A stretch of 7,812 bases of DNA, taken from assembly GCA_946482635.1 (NCBI GenBank), contig CAMLSG010000241.1:1-7812 (forward strand), read 5' to 3'. This document shows positions 6,080 through 7,812 of this stretch, piece after piece (positions within the stretch are counted from its first letter, which is position 1; each line of letters begins with the position of its first letter). Source of the DNA: an uncultured Duganella sp. (GTDB lineage Bacteria > Pseudomonadota > Gammaproteobacteria > Burkholderiales > Burkholderiaceae). Position numbers and translations under genes: made by a program. The notes below the pieces were generated by a model, which was not told the origin of the DNA, did not search any database, and saw only the letters and a program-made list of their open reading frames with translations.

Positions 6080-7116
6080 ACCGGCGCGCCACGCTCTCGC
6101 TCCTCGTCGCATGGCTGCTGTTCTGGGCCATGATGGTGGCGACTGCGGTGCAGGATTTCCTGCGCCACGACAGCGGTCCCCTGTGGCAGCCATTCCTGTG
6201 GGAGTCGTCGTCGATGGCGGTAGCCACCCTCCTGCTGGCTGCGCAGCGGTTCGGCACGCGGCGCTTCGACGGCATGCTCGCCACGCCGTCACGCTGGTTT
6301 ATGCGGCAAGCGTTATGGCTGCCGGTCTGGTGGATCTTGTTCACGCCCCTGGCCTTTGGCATCCGGCACGCCGTGTACGCCATGGCCGGCATGACCTACG
6401 AACATGAGCCATGGGGCCAGACCTTCCTGTACGAGAACATCAAGATCTCGATCTTTGTCGTGATCTTTACGCTCATTGCCTTCGGCATGCTGTCCTTCCG
6501 CGCGGCCGAGCAAGCCAATGCCCAACTGCGCACGGCGCAGCTGCACCAGCTCACGCAGCAGATGCAGCCGCATTTCCTGTTCAATGCGCTGAACACGATT
6601 TCTTCCCTGATGCACAGCGATGTCGAACGCGCCGACGCCACGCTGATGCAACTGGCCGACGTGCTGCGCGCCACGCTGGACGTCAGCGGCCAGCAGCAGG
6701 CGCCTTTGACGACCGAGCTGCGCCTGCTGCGTGGCTATGCACGCCTGATGGAAGAACGCTTCGTGGACCGCGTACAGATCGACTGGGATATCGACGCGGC
6801 CTGCGGCGAATGCCTGGTACCGGTGATGAGCATGCAACCCTTGCTGGAGAACGTGTTCAAGCACACGGTCGAAAGGCGGCGCGGCGTGACGAAGATCGCC
6901 ATCAGTGCAAAACGGGGTGGCGACAGCCTCGTGCTCGCAGTCCGCGACGACGCCGGGATGCTTGCCGCGAACGGCGCCACAGGTGGCGCCGGTATTGGCG
7001 TGAGCAACCTGCGCGAACGGCTACGGGCACTGTATGGCGAACGGGCAACCCTCCGGCTGGTTCAGCTCGAACCGGCCGGCGTGCGCGCAGAAATGAGGCT
7101 GCCATGCGTATCCTGA
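6076..7116 (+). CDS. LytS/AlgZ-type sensor histidine kinase
   Basis: The 346-residue membrane kinase has about four hydrophobic segments (roughly 7-26, 43-58, 78-98, 122-141), no sizeable periplasmic domain, then a His_kinase domain with phospho-acceptor His166 in QMQPHFLFNALNTISSL. An ATP-binding domain follows: N box MQPLLENVFKHTVE (Asn259), a degenerate D box VRDDAG (289-294) and G box GGAGIGVSNLRERL (303-316). This arrangement is typical of LytS, YehU and AlgZ kinases, which phosphorylate LytTR regulators. The N box has Thr where relatives usually have Gly after KH, probably tolerated. The start ATG overlaps the antiporter stop by four bases, and the 3' end overlaps the regulator by 13. 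The signal is unknown; with the sensor buried in the membrane, ion, pH or envelope state is plausible but inferred. Confidence 0.93.
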   Translation: MNRRATLSLLVAWLLFWAMMVATAVQDFLRHDSGPLWQPFLWESSSMAVATLLLAAQRFGTRRFDGMLATPSRWFMRQALWLPVWWILFTPLAFGIRHAVYAMAGMTYEHEPWGQTFLYENIKISIFVVIFTLIAFGMLSFRAAEQANAQLRTAQLHQLTQQMQPHFLFNALNTISSLMHSDVERADATLMQLADVLRATLDVSGQQQAPLTTELRLLRGYARLMEERFVDRVQIDWDIDAACGECLVPVMSMQPLLENVFKHTVERRRGVTKIAISAKRGGDSLVLAVRDDAGMLAANGATGGAGIGVSNLRERLRALYGERATLRLVQLEPAGVRAEMRLPCVS

Positions 7117-7812
7117 TCGTCGACGACGAACGCCCGGCACGCGAAAAGCTGCGCCGCATGCTCGCGCAGGAGGCGGGCGTAAGCGCCATCGAGGAAGCGC
7201 GCGATGGCGTGGAAGCGCTGGAAAAAGTCGGCAGCTTTGCGCCCGACGCAATCTTCCTGGACGTGCAAATGCCCGAGGTGAGTGGCCTGGAAGTGGCCGC
7301 CTCCCTGCCCCATCCAGCGCCGCTGGTGGTCTTCGCTACCGCCTTCGACGAATACGCCGTGCCGGCCTTCGACGCCAACGCCATCGACTACCTGCTGAAG
7401 CCTTTCGACGCCGCGCGCCTGCAACGCGCCATGCAGCGCCTGCGCGAACGCGTGGCCAGCCGCGCCGTGCAAAACGAGCGCGCAACCGGCACCCTCGGCC
7501 TGCCGCTGCAGCAATTGCTGGTCAGCGAACGCGGCGGCACGCGCGTGGTACAGGTTGCAGACATCCAGTGGCTTGAAACCGCCGACAACTACGTGGTCCT
7601 GCATACATCGCAAGGCGCACCGCTGCTGCGCCAGACCCTGACCGACCTGCTGGAAAAACTCGGCAGCGGCTTTGAACGCTGCCATCGACGTGCCGCGGTG
7701 CGCCTGTCCCTGGTGGAAAAAATCGACCCGGAAGGCCAGCTCGTCTTGCGCAATGGCGTCCTCGTCCCGCTAGGCCGCATTTACAAGGCCACAATCATGG
7801 AAGCCCTCGCAC
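7104..7812 (+). CDS. LytTR-family response regulator, 3' end cut by the window
   Basis: The frame is open from ATG 7104 to the right edge (236 codons), so probably 5-15 residues are missing from a family of about 245-250. The receiver domain (1-118) has Asp7-Asp8, phospho-acceptor Asp53 in IFLDVQMPEVSG, Thr79 in VVFATAFDEYAV and Lys99 in YLLKPFD. A LytTR DNA-binding domain follows (about 137 onward) with IQWLETADNYVVLHT, the FERCHRRAAVRLSLVEKI segment and a final VPLGRIYKATIMEAL helix. Such proteins bind paired direct repeats upstream of target genes when phosphorylated. A GAGG at 7095-7098 serves as Shine-Dalgarno, and the start lies inside the kinase gene, so the pair is coupled. It resembles AlgR/LytR regulators, but the target is not given by the sequence. 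Confidence 0.94.
   Translation, partial: MRILIVDDERPAREKLRRMLAQEAGVSAIEEARDGVEALEKVGSFAPDAIFLDVQMPEVSGLEVAASLPHPAPLVVFATAFDEYAVPAFDANAIDYLLKPFDAARLQRAMQRLRERVASRAVQNERATGTLGLPLQQLLVSERGGTRVVQVADIQWLETADNYVVLHTSQGAPLLRQTLTDLLEKLGSGFERCHRRAAVRLSLVEKIDPEGQLVLRNGVLVPLGRIYKATIMEALA

Noticed and set aside
5191..6292. Minus-strand frames of 260-325 codons opposite the CPA1 antiporter
   Set aside because: Compositionally biased (Arg, Ser and Ala runs) with no domains; the plus strand carries the CPA1 motifs.

Overview
The window is GC-rich and almost fully coding. It looks like chromosomal DNA of a betaproteobacterium, and the overall protein style (CheV, S-formylglutathione hydrolase, LytTR two-component pair) suggests Oxalobacteraceae, for example Massilia or Duganella. 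That assignment is judged by eye, with no database search. There is no mobile element, CRISPR array or sign of recent transfer.

Left block (1-2268, minus strand): a two-gene operon. A 394-residue cation/proton antiporter with no regulatory nucleotide-binding domain is followed, after a single base, by a YbdK-type carboxylate-amine ligase (glutamate-cysteine ligase family 2), whose last few residues run off the left edge. Its promoter is recognisable in a 74-bp AT-rich divergent region. On the other side of that region the S-formylglutathione hydrolase gene (2343-3194, plus strand) starts with essentially no leader.

Centre (3184-4355): cheV, a CheW-receiver fusion, lies on the minus strand and converges on the hydrolase gene with an 11-bp overlap in which both stop codons sit in one small palindrome. 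Upstream of cheV is a possible flagellar sigma-28 promoter. Next come a rho-independent terminator and tRNA-Gly(GCC), also on the minus strand, with a strong promoter and a GC-rich discriminator.

Right block (4433-7812, plus strand): three overlapping genes. They are an NhaP-like CPA1 sodium/proton antiporter with a long charged cytoplasmic tail, a LytS/AlgZ-type membrane histidine kinase (4-bp overlap) and a LytTR response regulator (13-bp overlap, cut by the right edge). The tight coupling suggests that the signalling pair and the antiporter serve one response, perhaps to ions, pH or envelope state. The first gene has a perfect TATAAT box six bases before its ATG and no Shine-Dalgarno sequence, so its mRNA is probably leaderless, as is likely for the hydrolase.

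I see no clearly new system. The points most worth a second look are the antiporter/two-component operon, the two apparent leaderless starts, the missing acidic residue in the left antiporter, and the grouping of glutathione-related genes.
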